Assembly (NCBI GenBank): GCA_944470555.2
Contig: OX104132.1
Location: 3,543,755-3,607,754 of the forward strand
Direction: 5' to 3'
Length of the DNA stretch: 64,000 nt
Source: Heterobilharzia americana
Lineage: Eukaryota; Platyhelminthes; Trematoda; Strigeidida; Schistosomatidae
Shown here: positions 11,750 to 22,914 of the stretch, one piece after another
Layout: every line of letters starts with the position of its first letter
How positions within the stretch are numbered: the first letter of the stretch is position 1
Made by a program: the position numbers and the translations under genes
The notes under the pieces: generated by a model
What the model saw: only the letters and a program-made list of their open reading frames with translations
Database searches by the model: none
Told to the model about the DNA's origin: nothing

Positions 11750-12450
11750 TGGATATATATTGTCACCTATGCTACGAATACACCTGTGATCATATTTCAC
11801 AGTCGTACAACAGGACATAGCGGACTACAGCGCGGTAGACTCCTCCTTCGATAGAAAGTTAAATATCTCGACAGTCAGCACCACAGATCATCCACGTTGG
11901 CAAATGTCAAACAGGCCTACTCTGTTCGAAATGAAATTTTTTCAGCAACTAACCCCTGTTCGAACTCATGTAACTCTGTAAGCAAGCGAAGTAGTCGATA
12001 CATTCCACAACTTCACCCTCTATCATTAAATTCGGAGTAGTTTCACACCCGTCCTGGGGCATCAACTTACATCTGACAGGTGCCAGCCAAATGCATACCC
12101 AATATACTCAGATTTCTGCTCAATGCAGTCAGAAGACCATGGATGTAGTCAGCATCCTTATCTAGTAGGACAATATCATCTTCATACACTTCAAGTTAAC
12201 CAGATAACCTCCAAGGAGTAGGTCAATCTCTGTGAGGTCACATGTATTACGATGATGTCCATCAGAACGAAACCAAACAGGAACCGTGACAGTGGGCATC
12301 GCTGGTAGACATCAGTAGTTGTCGTTAATTCACATGACAACTATCCATAAACCCTGACACGGTTACGTGAGTCCCAGTAGAGAGCTTTGATTAGCGTTAT
12401 ACACTCTCTCGGTATTCTCTTCACAATGAGACACTGACAATCATCATCAT
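11750..12450 (-). mobile_element. RTE-like family A fragment
   Basis: The minus strand in broken frames reads YEDDIVLLDKDADYIHGLL (the YADD motif as YEDD) near 12190-12130 and then HLAGTCQM near 12075. Flanking sequence resembles the family A palm and thumb. Stops are frequent. Confidence 0.6.
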
Positions 12451-12609
12451 CAATATCAACATACGACCAGGCATTACTGCGTAACCCTCCGAGTTGCCAT
12501 ACCTCATATCAGCACATCAAGTAAAAGGCAGTGAAGAGGAAGATGAAGAAAGGAAAGTCCAGTCAAAAGAAATATAAAGTACGAAAAGAGAGAAAGGAGG
12601 AATGAGACA

Positions 12610-15430
12610 ATGATGAGATTCGGTATAGCGTCGTTAAGATGAGGATAATGTATGTGGGGATACATCTGTGCCACTGACATCGATCCTCAGCCATATCTCC
12701 TGGAGTCTCCAACCACTTGTTCCTCTTTTTTCACCAACCCCGACCACCCAGTCTGCATCGCCCCACATGGCTCAAACCAACAGTCAAACACTCCATACAT
12801 TGGCGCCATGTTTTAGTCTAGCCACCTCGAGTCTTTTTCCAGTCTGAACCTACGTCGGCCATCATTTGTGTGACGAGGCAATCGGCGACTAGGCGTACGT
12901 AACACGTGTCCCAACGATCTCAGTCGATGAAGGTTCACAATCCCACCAACTGACCTACCTCTTCTCCCTAAAACTCTACACCTGACGTCTGCGTTACTCA
13001 CGTCGTGACACCACGAAATACGGCTTATACTACGAAGGCAACGGTGGTCAAACACTTGAAACCTTTTCGTCTTCCACCTTCAATAGCCATGTTTCACAAC
13101 CATACAGTAGAACAAAGCCAACTGCTGCACATTACATTCGACCATTAGGAAACAACTAGATATCACGGTGGCGCCAGAGGAGACATAAGCTGGGAAAAAC
13201 TATCCCAGCTTTTTGTATTCCTGCAGAGATTTCATGGGCCACTAACCAGTGCAACAGAGCTGATTCTACCTCCCAGGTAAGTGAATTGGTCAACACACTC
13301 AACCACTTCAGTCTCCATTGTTAGCTGAGGCACCGTTGAAGACCAATCTAAGAGCAACGATTTGCATTTAGGTGGTGAGAAACGAATGTCAGACATTCTC
13401 AAAATGCCACTCAAAGTGTCCAGAAGACTCTGCATCTTATCAGCGTCCTCACCTAACAGGACTGTATCATCTGCGTATTCTAGGTCTAACGAAAATTCTC
13501 CCACGATTAGGTCAACCTCCGTGTAGGTCAGTTAGACTGTTCCTCGAAGTCTTCTGCCCATCGTCCCAGTCGTCTCCCCTGCGAGTAAATCACAGAACCG
13601 TTCTCCCCTGTAGTCTCACTAACCATTATTGACTTATTCCCCCTAGTTTCCTTAATAGGTCTAAATAACTGTCTGTTAGCAATCGCCGCTGCCTTTTCCA
13701 TATCATTAGCTTTCGCTGGTCACCACTGTTCGCGGCCGTTGCCTAGACTCTTTCTCAATCACCTTTTAAGTTGCGCTTGCTCTTCATTGTACTCAGAACC
13801 TGCAGGGATGCCTTCACGTGTATGCATTAGTTCGGAAGAAGGTGCTGATATCAACTAGCTCTTTTAGCCACTCTTTCGGAGTCGGCCACGGTCTTTAGCG
13901 CTGTTTTTACAGCAGAATGGAGATGACACCAAGCTTCTTCTGGATAAGTGGTAGAGTTCTAGCCAATTTCTCACTGAAAGCGGATTTGATGTTTTCGTTG
14001 TCGAGCTGCACTTGCAATGGCTTTGTTCACAATTTCTTCTACATCCATTGAGACGCAGGCATATACGCGCTCAGACCAACGAGTGGTCGCTATCTAGACA
14101 CGTACTGAAGAAGGAGCAGCAGTCTTCCAACGATCCTCTACAGTGATGACTGATAGCAATGTGGTCTATCTGTGTCCATTGCTGAGTTGAGCTCGGTGGA
14201 CACCACGTCAGACAGTGCCTTTTTTTGCGTCTGAAATTTGCGCTAGCTAAAAACAAGCGGTTGTCCGAGCATGGTTGTGATAGGCGATCTGTTCGTTTAG
14301 CCGGGATTCCAAAAGTGCCACCTAAGTGCGTTTCTGCCTCACTCAGTCCACATACCTGTGCATTGAAATCAACTGCAACAACCACCACGTCTGAACGTTT
14401 GGCTTTCGAAAGGAGGCTAGAGTTTTCGGTTGAACTCATCCTTCACTTCATCCAACCTGGGTGAGTAAGCAGAGATTACAAAGAGACAACTGCGAGTTTT
14501 ACTATTCCTTTCAGCTTTCACTGTGCTGTTCAGCCGGGCAACACAGGCGACTATCAACTAGGACCCAGTCTAGTAGTGAGCTTTCTGTCCTAGTGCTTAA
14601 TGCTATACCTACACATGCAAGACACCGAGAGCTAGCCATTGAATCTCCAGAAACTCGAAGGGTGAATTTTGCGGATTCACCAGATTGACTGGGAGGGGTT
14701 AGGTGAATAACTCCACTTGGGTCCTGTATGCGAGTTTCACAAACACAGCACACATCCATGGTCCGAGTTGCTAGAGTTTTAGTCAATGAAGCCTGTTGAC
14801 TAATTAGATGGAGGGTGCAGACACTGAAGGCCCCGATGTGTATTTGGAGCGCAGTTTAAGAAGACCAGGGGTGCTGTTCTGTGTATTCACATTGTTGTCG
14901 AAAGCTTCAGAGCTAGGAGAAATTGAAGATGATGTAGTATTGTTAATTGAGAGACGTGAAGGAAGATTAGAAGGTAATGATGAGGAAGGTGGATAGTAGT
15001 CTGAATAAGCTTGAGTGGTGACAGAGTTGTGAGGACGGTTGATACTTCCCAGCTGCTCACACCGTGAAGGTTATTTTCTTCTTAAGGTACCTGAAAGAGA
15101 TTTATGTGATTGCAGAGCCCGTCGGACATCTGCTTGAGGTCTGTCACATGCAACCTTTTGTGTATGGTTGTTTTCAGCGTTTGTTGTTTTGGGGCCGGAT
15201 GGTCGAGAACAAACGACAAATGAACCAACACCGCCAGCCCAGCAGACCATGGGGCATGGTGGAGTTTGTTATCTTTGGGACTGACCTTTTCTAACCCCCC
15301 CCCCTCCCACTGAGAAGGCAGCATCAGCATGGCACTGCTGGTCAGCCAAGGGAAACATCTTACTGCCATCACTCCCGATCCGGCTAGCAGCAGTACGACT
15401 TCGCCCTCAGACCCCCATTATAGTGTAGTA
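12610..15430 (-). mobile_element. RTE-like family A copy with endonuclease and an internal RT deletion
   Basis: This is the longest family A copy. On the minus strand, IGAFSVCTLHLISQQASL (about 14865-14790) and RTMDVCCVCETRIQDPSG are the start of an APE-type endonuclease. VVVAVDFNAQVCGLSEAE and the final LDSDHSLV (SDH motif, about 14080) follow. A linker runs to about 13560. Then the sequence jumps to GEFSLDLEYADDTVLLGED (13500-13445), the RT catalytic YADD. FTYLGGRISS and, at 13055-12813, MFDHRCLRSISRISW and LRSLGHVLRTP complete the C-terminus. RT motifs before YADD are missing. The 15430-14880 part shows long partly open stretches and is taken as the 5' region; that boundary is uncertain. 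Confidence 0.78.
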
Positions 15431-15689
15431 ATTTACACCACAATGGTAACTGGTTTTCGTACAACCACTACCCAACAAACCTTCCTGGTATGGTAGGACT
15501 TCGAGAAAACGAATGTTCCACCGGAATAGCTCGTTAGGTCATTGTGATATGCAAGCTTGACCACCACCTCAAGGTAGCAGCTATCGTGTTGGCACTCAAA
15601 TGTACATGAATTCAAATAGTTAATATATTCACACTGCAAATTTTAAACAATAAATTCAGTGAATGACTGTATTGGAATGCTTGTTTTTC

Positions 15690-15895
15690 AACAGAAGACG
15701 TAAAGGTGTTCGACTATCATTGCATTAGAAGAATCGATCACATGTCATGGAATCGCCATGTTAATAATAAGGAGGTTAGACGTAGATGAGGTTAGTCAGT
15801 TAATGAAGCTGTGAACAATTATTGGTTGATGTGACTTGAACATGTGCTAGGCATGCCTAGTCACCCACTGTCTTTCTCAGTGCACAATGTTAGCC
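15690..15895 (+). mobile_element. RTE-like family A short fragment
   Basis: One frame gives VFDYHCIRRIDHMSWNRHVN, the family A segment seen as MFDHRCLRSISRISW elsewhere, followed by EHVLGMPSHPL. It lies back to back with the minus-strand fragment that follows. Confidence 0.6.
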
Positions 15896-15929
15896 TAAGT
15901 ACGGTTGCTCCAAATCTAGTGTTACACTT

Positions 15930-16780
15930 ATAAATACACTTACGTTGAGAAAAAAGTAAACGTTATCTAACTGACTAACTGATAAAATCAATGTAGAACC
16001 TAGTACACAACCGCATCGGCTCAACTTGCCACACTTCACAGAAGTATACAAACAACAGGTCGATACAAAATGACTAATATCAAAGTGGATAAAGTAGTTT
16101 GAGAGAAGAAACAATCCGAAGACAAAGTTTAGTGTGAATATTCAAGCTTTAGAAGATGTCAAGAAGTGAGTACATCTGCGGCACTGTAACCGACCGATTT
16201 CCAGCCATGTCACAAAGAGTCAGTCTTCAATTACTGATTCATTTCATCCCTGGGACCCCAACCAGGCAGTCTATATCACTCAACACAGCTCAAGCCAACA
16301 GTCAGGAACTTCATCGACTAGTGCCACGTCTTGGTCTGCCCAGCCACCCCTGAACGTGCTTCCAACGTAATCCAGCTTCCCTTAGCATGTTACGTCGAGG
16401 TATGCAGTAGCTCGGCATGGGCAGTTCATATCCAAGCCATCTCAGTCCACTACGGTTCACAACCTTTTCAATCGACATGCCTGTCTTGCCTAGTATCCTT
16501 CACCTTACCTCAACATTGCTCACACAATGATTCCACCAAACGTGAGCAATCCTACGAAGACACCTATGGTCGAAAAATCATGACTATTTCATGTCTCACA
16601 GTCGTACAACAGTACAGAACGGACTGCAACACAGTATACTCTTCATTTGATAAATAGCCAGACATCTCACCGACCCGGAAGGTGACAAAAGTTAGCAAAT
16701 GCCAAACGGGTCTTTTGTATCCCAGCTGAGATTTCGTCAGCGACCAGTCTATTCGGGCTGAAACTGGGACATTATTCTAA
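15930..16780 (-). mobile_element. RTE-like family A fragment with 3' UTR
   Basis: Read on the minus strand, 16780-16160 is the C-terminal half of family A pol in many broken frames. About 16150-15930 is its 3' UTR, recognised because GACTAATATCAAAGTGGA near 16070 is the complement of the 3' UTR after the plus-strand copy at 57960. A related 3' UTR relic is at 20770. Confidence 0.6.
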
Positions 16781-16789
16781 AACGTTTCT

Positions 16790-17490
16790 GACTGTTGATC
16801 TGTTATACAGACTTACTGGTACGGTTTCGTGTAGCAATTGAAATCGATAGTTGTTAACTCGACATGTGCCTCTAAATCAATGAGTGGTAGAGATGTATCT
16901 ACGCCATATCTTTATCTACACCGTTACATCATATATTGGATTGTTTGCTTTCGTTCATCTTTTTCCCCCTGACTTTCTACATCTTTTTGGTGATATTTTA
17001 TTGTTATTTCCTTATCTTGTCGCCTATTTTTATGTGGTATTATACGATATGATGAATGGAACAAGCATAGAAGTAAACGGTCCTCCTTTGTTACCAGCTG
17101 ACTGTACATACAAGAGGAGATTTCATATTTTGCTTCAAAAACATTCCCACTGAAATTCACTGAAAAATGCATACACAACGTGTAGTTAGTCACTATCTAC
17201 TATATGACGGAATGGTTAAACAACAACAAAAAAACTACATTATAAATACATTTATATAAAAAGTGAAATTCCCTGACACTCAATAACCTTCTGCATATTC
17301 ATAGAGTAGGCAATAAGTTACACGTATTATATGAAGGCGAATAACACTACCTAGTAGGTGGAGAAAAGTTGGTTGAAAATCAACTGCTTCAATCAATGAG
17401 CTACAGATGATAATAATGCCTAATCTTCTGAAGTTATAAACAATAACTACATCTTGAAAGATAGAATAGTATAGAGTAAATCAGATGAAC
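16790..17490. other. Intron stretch with no recognised feature
   Basis: Lies between a family A fragment and the donor of DPH2 exon 3. Open frames around 16884-17193 occur on both strands without any recognisable protein and are taken as chance. Confidence 0.45.
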
Positions 17491-17494
17491 TTAC

Positions 17495-18185
17495 GAGAAT
17501 CCCTATACATTGTGCATCTTTTGCTCTTTCAATCAAATATGATCTCCTCTTTAATAATCGATTCACTTGTATACCAGATACATCTAGATTACAAGTGATT
17601 GGATCAAAAATATGAGTTTTAGATGGATTGACTTCAGGTAGAGAAAGTAGAATACGATATAAAGGAAGCAGATCAGAATTATTAGCTGTCATATGTCCAA
17701 TATACAACATATTCCAACTATGTTCATTAATATTGCTTGTAATAGTCAATTCAGACTGAAAAGGAATAAATAATCTTCCACAACGAATAAATTTGTTTGT
17801 ATTATTATTACCATCAGAGATAGCTTGAATTCTTGTATCTGATGTACTAAAATATGGTTCAGACCAAATTAAATGAAGAGATTTAATTCCAATTGAGTCA
17901 CACATGAGTATTAACTCTTTATAGAATCTGTCAGCGATATCTTTGAAACGGAAGTCGTAAGTAATCACAAGAAATGATGTATCTTCTGAATAGGATTGAA
18001 TTTTTTCAATTAAGTTATGTAAAATTTGTTCAAATGATTGTATCTCAGCTGGAATACATGGTGAATACTTGCCAAATACATAAAACACAGGTATACGTCG
18101 TGTATTTTCTGATAGACAAGCTTGACCGTAATGTACAACTGCATTAACTTCAATATGTTGACCAGATATCTCATCGACACAACAA
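17495..18185 (-). CDS. DPH2: DPH2 exon 3 (largest coding exon)
   Basis: Diphthamide biosynthesis protein 2 works with Dph1 in the first step of diphthamide formation on elongation factor 2, transferring an aminocarboxypropyl group from S-adenosylmethionine. This exon (691 nt) encodes about residues 70-300. It starts after a GTACTTCAG acceptor (AG at 18187-18186) and supplies T to complete serine before CCVDEISGQH. That Cys-Cys (71-72) and the Cys of HYGQACLSENTRR (93) lie in the region that binds the iron-sulfur cluster in the family. FIPFQ, WNMLYIGH and LLKRRSYLIERAKDAQCIGI follow the family order. The exon ends at ATTCTC/GTAAGT in phase 0. Upstream in-frame codons MVYFS in the genomic sequence are intronic. 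No stop or frameshift is seen. Confidence 0.95.
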
Positions 18186-18237
18186 CTGAAGTACACCAAA
18201 TATACAAATTTCAGTCAATGAAAAACAAAACAGAAGT

Positions 18238-18905
18238 TTAGAAGTAGTATTCATCATGGACTGACATAAGTTGGGGAACTAGTGAAAATCTGGAAGCACT
18301 GGACAGTTGTTCCGTCCTAGTATGGGAGTCCCCAGCAGTACGCACCCACGACCCGGCTAGGGATAGAACTCAAGACCTTCAGCTTTCACAGCGAATGCGT
18401 TAACTATTCAGCCACTGGGTTGGTTTCCAGTGGTTCACAATTTCCAACTTCTGCCAATTCACGATATAGCGCGACTATTATCCAAGGTCTTTAGATGCCA
18501 TCCCCTTCTCTTCTGACTAGTTGACGCATCAGGTCACAGCTTCGCATTAGAGCTTCATAATATTCATCTGGAAGCAAGTCACTAATGAGCACTATAGAGT
18601 AATGTATTTTTGAGATGAGTGGGGATTTTTAATTTAGAAGTAGTACTCGCGCTATGCTGTGAATTGACAGAAGTTGGAAATTGTGAACCACTGGAAACCA
18701 ACCCAGTGGCTGAATAGTTAACGCATTCGCTGTGAAACCTGAAGGTCCTGAGTTCTATCCGTAGCCGGGTCGTGGTGCGTACTGCTGAGAAGTCCCATAC
18801 TAGGACGAAACAGCTGTCCAGTGCTCCCAGATTTCCAATGGTTCCCCAACTAATGTCAGTCCATGACGAATACTGCTTTTAAATTTAAAAAAATCCCCAT
18901 TCATC
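18238..18905. repeat. Facing pair of SINE copies forming an inverted repeat
   Basis: A minus-oriented copy (about 18238-18480) and a plus-oriented copy (about 18645-18905) of the same tRNA-headed SINE face each other across roughly 170 bp. Shared segments include AACCCAGTGGCTGAATAGTT (18703) and its complement (18405), and TAGGACGAAACAGCTGTCCA (18801) against its complement with one or two changes (18310). The flank GATGAGTGGGGATTTTTAA (18616) is complementary to 18890-18905. The pair lies in DPH2 intron 2. Confidence 0.85.
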
Positions 18906-18909
18906 TCAA

Positions 18910-19345
18910 AATAGAAGTCTGTTAAAACTAGAAATTTTCACATGGATAAAATGAATCAGTCTGACGACATTGGAACCATTGGGATGTCACTTATACATCA
19001 CTCAGCATAGTTTATGGTTAATTTAAAGAGACATTGAAGTAGAAGTTGGATTTCATTAGGACAAAATAAAAGATATTTGGTTTCAACGAAGAAACCGTCA
19101 ATACGTTTACCCTCCAAAAAACTTCTAGGTAGTCAATGGGAGTTAACAATTATCTCAGTTTTTCTTCCCCGAAACATTGTCGGATATTTAATACTTGTTG
19201 ATCAAGGATTTGATAACACACAAGCAATGTTAACCTCATTTTTGAGTTTATATACTTCAGTATACCTTGACCAAAAAGTGAAATATGATTGAAAATCAAG
19301 CTTTAATAGAAAAAATACGCTAAAATTCGTATCATCAACCTAAAT
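18910..19345. other. Intron stretch with no recognised feature
   Basis: AT-rich sequence between the SINE pair and a family B element in DPH2 intron 2. Nothing is recognised. Confidence 0.4.
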
Positions 19346-19349
19346 GGTT

Positions 19350-20310
19350 ATTATTATATTACTATTTGTCCCTTGGATTCCTAGTGGAACATTCCACTTC
19401 CTTCCTTTAGACTTCTCCCGTTCATAGTGATCAGTAGCTCTTGTCATCATCATCGGGCGAAATCCAAATTTACTAGGGTCTTCGTCTTTCACCGGTCAAA
19501 CAGTGTATACCCACCTTCTCGCTCCTCACAGTTTGTTGCATGATCCAGTGCACTCTGTTCTCTGCTAATCTTTTCAACCTGGCTACACGACTGCCTACAA
19601 GCTCTCATTTCTTCTTCATATCATCTTCTCGATGCCACCCTCGTCTCGGACGCCAAACTCGCCATTTCCCATTTGGGTTCCACTCAAGTTCCTGGCCTGG
19701 TGCGTGATATCCCCGAATGGTCTTCTCAGTGCATGCCCAATGCATCTCCACTTCCTTCTACTGTACATTTGCTGAGCGATAGGTTCTTGCTTTGTTGGTT
19801 CGTTGCCATCCAGCCAGTCAGAGTTCCTTGTTGCTTATTCTTATTATTGTGGCCATCTGAGCTTCAGCAACGAGCGTAGGTGGCAGCTGTTGATGAATAT
19901 CTGTAGTTTGTTGGAAATAGCTTTCTTAACGCGCCAAGTTTTTGAACCATATAGAAGCACTGACTTGACTGACACTAGTATTGAAAATCCGGGTCTTGTT
20001 CTTTATGCTGAGTGCAGTGCAGTAGATCTCCACACTGGTTTCAGGTTAGTGAACGCCTGTCTTTCTGTCTTTCCGATCCTGGTTGGCTCTGACGTTCTCG
20101 TCTGTGCCACCTGTAGTTGAAACGATGTGAAAGAGGCTACTTCCTTTGGGTTTCTGGCGTTGATGGTGATTGGAGCTTGTTGGGAGTGGTGGTGGTTGGA
20201 CATCTTCATCACCTCTATCTTCTCTACGTTCACTTAAAGTCCCATCTTCGCTGCCTCTCCTATCAACTTGTTAGTTTTCGCCTGTAGATCTTCAAGTTTG
20301 TGTGACATTA
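19350..20310 (-). mobile_element. RTE-like family B fragment, chimeric
   Basis: On the minus strand, VNVEKIEVMKMSNHH, PITINARNPKEVASFT and AFTNLKPVWRSTALHSA (about 20230-20005) begin the copy. The C-terminal domain runs to about 19560. At about 19555-19470 the sequence returns to an earlier part of the element (CNKL-GARR, matching MQQTVRSEK of other copies). It then jumps to NGR-LKE-like sequence near 19425 and the 3' tail (CTAGGAATCCAAGGGAC at 19389-19373). So it is either two fused partial copies or one rearranged copy, in DPH2 intron 2. Confidence 0.75.
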
Positions 20311-20387
20311 GACACAAAAGTATTAGGTGTATATATTACTTAATTTGCAAATCCTACAAGACTAAACACTTTAAAAACACTGCTCAC

Positions 20388-20500
20388 CTTGCAAATGAAC
20401 TGTCTCCAAGAATAACGCATAAACTATCAGTCAAAGTATTTAATTGTCTACATATTACAACTGAAATTCCCAAAAGTTCATCTGGGAATTGTAAACCAAC
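20388..20500 (-). CDS. DPH2: DPH2 exon 2
   Basis: 113-nt exon of DPH2 between a TAAGTTTTAG acceptor (AG at 20502-20501) and a GCAAG/GTGAGC donor. It encodes VGLQFPDELLGISVVICRQL and, after a short gap, CVILGDSSFA, about residues 33-69. The QFPDELL and ILGDSS(Y/F) segments are the hallmarks of the first conserved Dph1/Dph2 domain. The exon ends in phase 2 (AG) and joins T of exon 3 to give serine before CCVDE. Confidence 0.93.
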
Positions 20501-20535
20501 CTAAAACTTATAGACAGTGATTAAATTATCATTAC
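20501..20535 (-). other. DPH2: DPH2 intron 1 (35 nt)
   Basis: A 35-nt intron with GTAATG at its 5' end (20535) and TTTTAG at its 3' end (20501). Removing it keeps the frame and brings EETVNWIKSNKFTK next to VGLQFPDELL, as in the family. Very short introns near the 5' end of genes are a known schistosome trait. Confidence 0.88.
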
Positions 20536-20635
20536 CTTAGTGAATTTATTCGATTTGATCCAGTTTACAGTTTCTTCAACTTTGAAAACAATGTGAATAT
20601 CCGAACATTTTGAACTCCATCTTTCAATCATGTTA
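20536..20635 (-). CDS. DPH2: DPH2 exon 1 as seen (N-terminal exon)
   Basis: 100-nt exon after a CTGTATTGCAG acceptor (AG at 20637-20636) and before AAG/GTAATG. It encodes MIERWSSKCS, DIHIVFKVEETVNWI and KSNKFTK. FKVEETVNWIKSNKF matches the usual Y-E-I...I...F segment ahead of the QFPDELL domain. The first ATG is at 20631-20629, four bases after the acceptor, and would give a 524-residue protein (human DPH2 is about 489). Either an upstream coding exon exists that I cannot find, or the acceptor receives a noncoding leader by cis- or trans-splicing. Start choice is therefore uncertain; the exon itself is well supported. Confidence 0.82.
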
Positions 20636-20769
20636 CTGCAATACAGAATTAGCAGTTTGTTTGGTTAACAAGATGAATCTTCGTCAGAAGTATCAAGTAC
20701 ACAACATTAACAATGAATTTTCATTCAATCAATAGAAATCACCTAGATGGAAAAAGAATACAAGTTAGT

Positions 20770-20995
20770 AGATGACAGAAAAAGAAAATTAACGTAGAAC
20801 CTTGTATAGAGGTGCTTAGCGTGAAATTCCTACACTTCATACCAGCATACAAGGAACAAATGAGTTCAGAAAGACTAATGTCGAAATCGATAAAAGTGTA
20901 TAGAAGGAGAAGGAATTCAAAAATCAGTCAGTGAAAAACATCACTTTTTAAGACAGAAAAGTGTGAGTAAATATGCGTAATTATAACCGATTTCA
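20770..20995 (-). mobile_element. RTE-like family A 3' UTR relic
   Basis: About 200 bp align by eye at moderate identity with the 3' UTR at 15940-16150. Shared spots include GTAGAACCT, ACACTTCA-A--A-TA-A, and GACTAATRTCRAARTSGATAAA. No coding part is retained. Confidence 0.5.
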
Positions 20996-20999
20996 TGTT

Positions 21000-22425
21000 A
21001 AATGAAGTTCTAAAAAGTACATGAAGGCCCTATGATTTGAAGTCAAAAATAATAAAAAAAATACAATGCATCAACACTTTATCATGTTTTTCATTATTGT
21101 TATATGTTTGACCAGAAACCAAAGGTAAAAACCTTTCGGTAAAGACAAAATACAATAGACACATTGGGATGCAATAACTTTGTTTATTCAGGCTTAACAT
21201 ACATCACGTATCAGTCATTATTGGCTACTAATTCCTAAAGAACACTGACAATAATAATAATAATACCGAAACTTGACGAACTAGAGAATAATAAAATTGG
21301 CATTGCTGCTAAGTAGTCTTCAAGAGTACATTGAGTAAATAAGAAAGAAACTAACCAGTCAGTTGTTTAATTTACAGAGTTTGGAGTACTTACACAACAA
21401 ATCACTACTCGATGACTCTTTCATTCTAAGGAAGTGTAAACCAGCATAGTACACTGCTTAACAGAATTCCGTAGAAATAGCAATCAAACAAGCAGAGTGA
21501 ATTTAAAATGGAATATATTTATTGTGATCACAAATAGATAGAAGTATTTCCCAGCCAAGTCTAACAAATGAATGATGGAAGAAGACAGATGAGTCAAAAA
21601 GGAAATATGAGTGTCAGATGCAGCATACGATAGCATCTTTAGTCAGATGAAGCATTCTGAGGCACAAGCTTTGTGGAAAATATCCCTGGAAATTTCGTCT
21701 TAGAATCAATAAGGCTGATTGTAATGCGTAGCCGAAATGACTGCAACCCCCAGCTGTCACCATGACATAGTGGTCGAGTTTGCAAATCACAACAATCCAA
21801 CGAGGTATGGTGATTGGAACGACTGTTTTCTGAGATGCTACCATACCAAAGAGGTCTGATGGATAGCGGCAAGACTAAGAACGGAGACAATGATAGTGAA
21901 AATAGCTTCCGCTACGCAGGAGTTTCGAGAGCAGACTTACACTATGTGCTATGCTTATGTTTGCCCTGTATGAACAGCATTTCATGCCAATGCTCACTTG
22001 ACTTCTTTGCAGCATGGGTTAGAAAAGGTCGACCCTAGAAGCACTTTTCATTTGGAAAATTGAATAGTAATAAAACGAAAAGTGCATTAGGAAAGAACGA
22101 GTTTATTACGGTCAGTTTGAGGGTTATTAACAACTTCTTACATCATGAGTAATGCACTACCAAAACTAAATGCACATTTATCAAGTTGTCAACAGGTCAG
22201 TTACTCAGCGAGTATCGTGTGACTCGGCAATACTGGGTAATGATTAAAGTTACCGCACATCAGTACATCAAGGTGGCAGCCCAAGTGAACACAGAGAAAT
22301 ATGGAAACTAGAGAAACTGGTGGAGAGTCGTGAAAACAAAACAAGCCATGACAATAATCATACTCGGTTTAATGACTAAAAAGATGATGTGCGGATGCGT
22401 TTGGGTCACTCAAATCGATTCTGAG
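21000..22425. other. Upstream region of DPH2, nothing recognised
   Basis: This stretch probably holds the DPH2 promoter. Open frames at 21614-21890 (minus) and 21814-22038 (plus) overlap one another and show no known motif. Confidence 0.4.
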
Positions 22426-22429
22426 TCAC

Positions 22430-22910
22430 ATCACCCAGCCACCAATCGCTGGTTTCTGTTGTTACGTGGACCCAAAACACGACGTCTATATATTCCGACA
22501 CGGTTCGAAGAAGCACTCAAACTTCATGCACTGATACCATGTTTTAGTCTACCCTCCCCTCCGTTAGTCCCTTTCCAGCACAAGCCTGCTTAGGCCAACA
22601 CTACGATGAGGAAGATGACCAGGCATGCGTAATACACGTCCATTCTAATCGATGAAAGTTCATAAACTCATCAATTGATGTTTCTTTTCCACCTATAACT
22701 CTACGTCTGTTTTAGACTATTGACGTGGCCGCACCAAGAAACAACCTTTGCGACGCTAAATAAACAATCTAATATGGAATTACATTCTACCACAGTGCTC
22801 CTATTGTACTATGAGCAGTTCCAGGTCACTCAAAAAGTCGCCCTACACGACACAACTTTCCCAACATCTAATATCATTAGGACGAATGCAGCAAACTGAC
22901 AGTTTTCAAG
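22430..22910 (-). mobile_element. RTE-like family A fragment, heavily decayed
   Basis: Read on the minus strand, the sequence around 22735-22600 aligns by eye with the family A segment containing the RNAEVRRRV-like region, the HRLR and the LGHVLRM-like region. Frame is lost. It is the last family A trace before a 24-kb gap in this family. Confidence 0.5.
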
Positions 22911-22914
22911 CTCT

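Noticed and set aside
16884..17193. Overlapping 89-codon frames on both strands
   Set aside because: Both lie in the DPH2 intron, overlap each other, and lack any recognisable domain.
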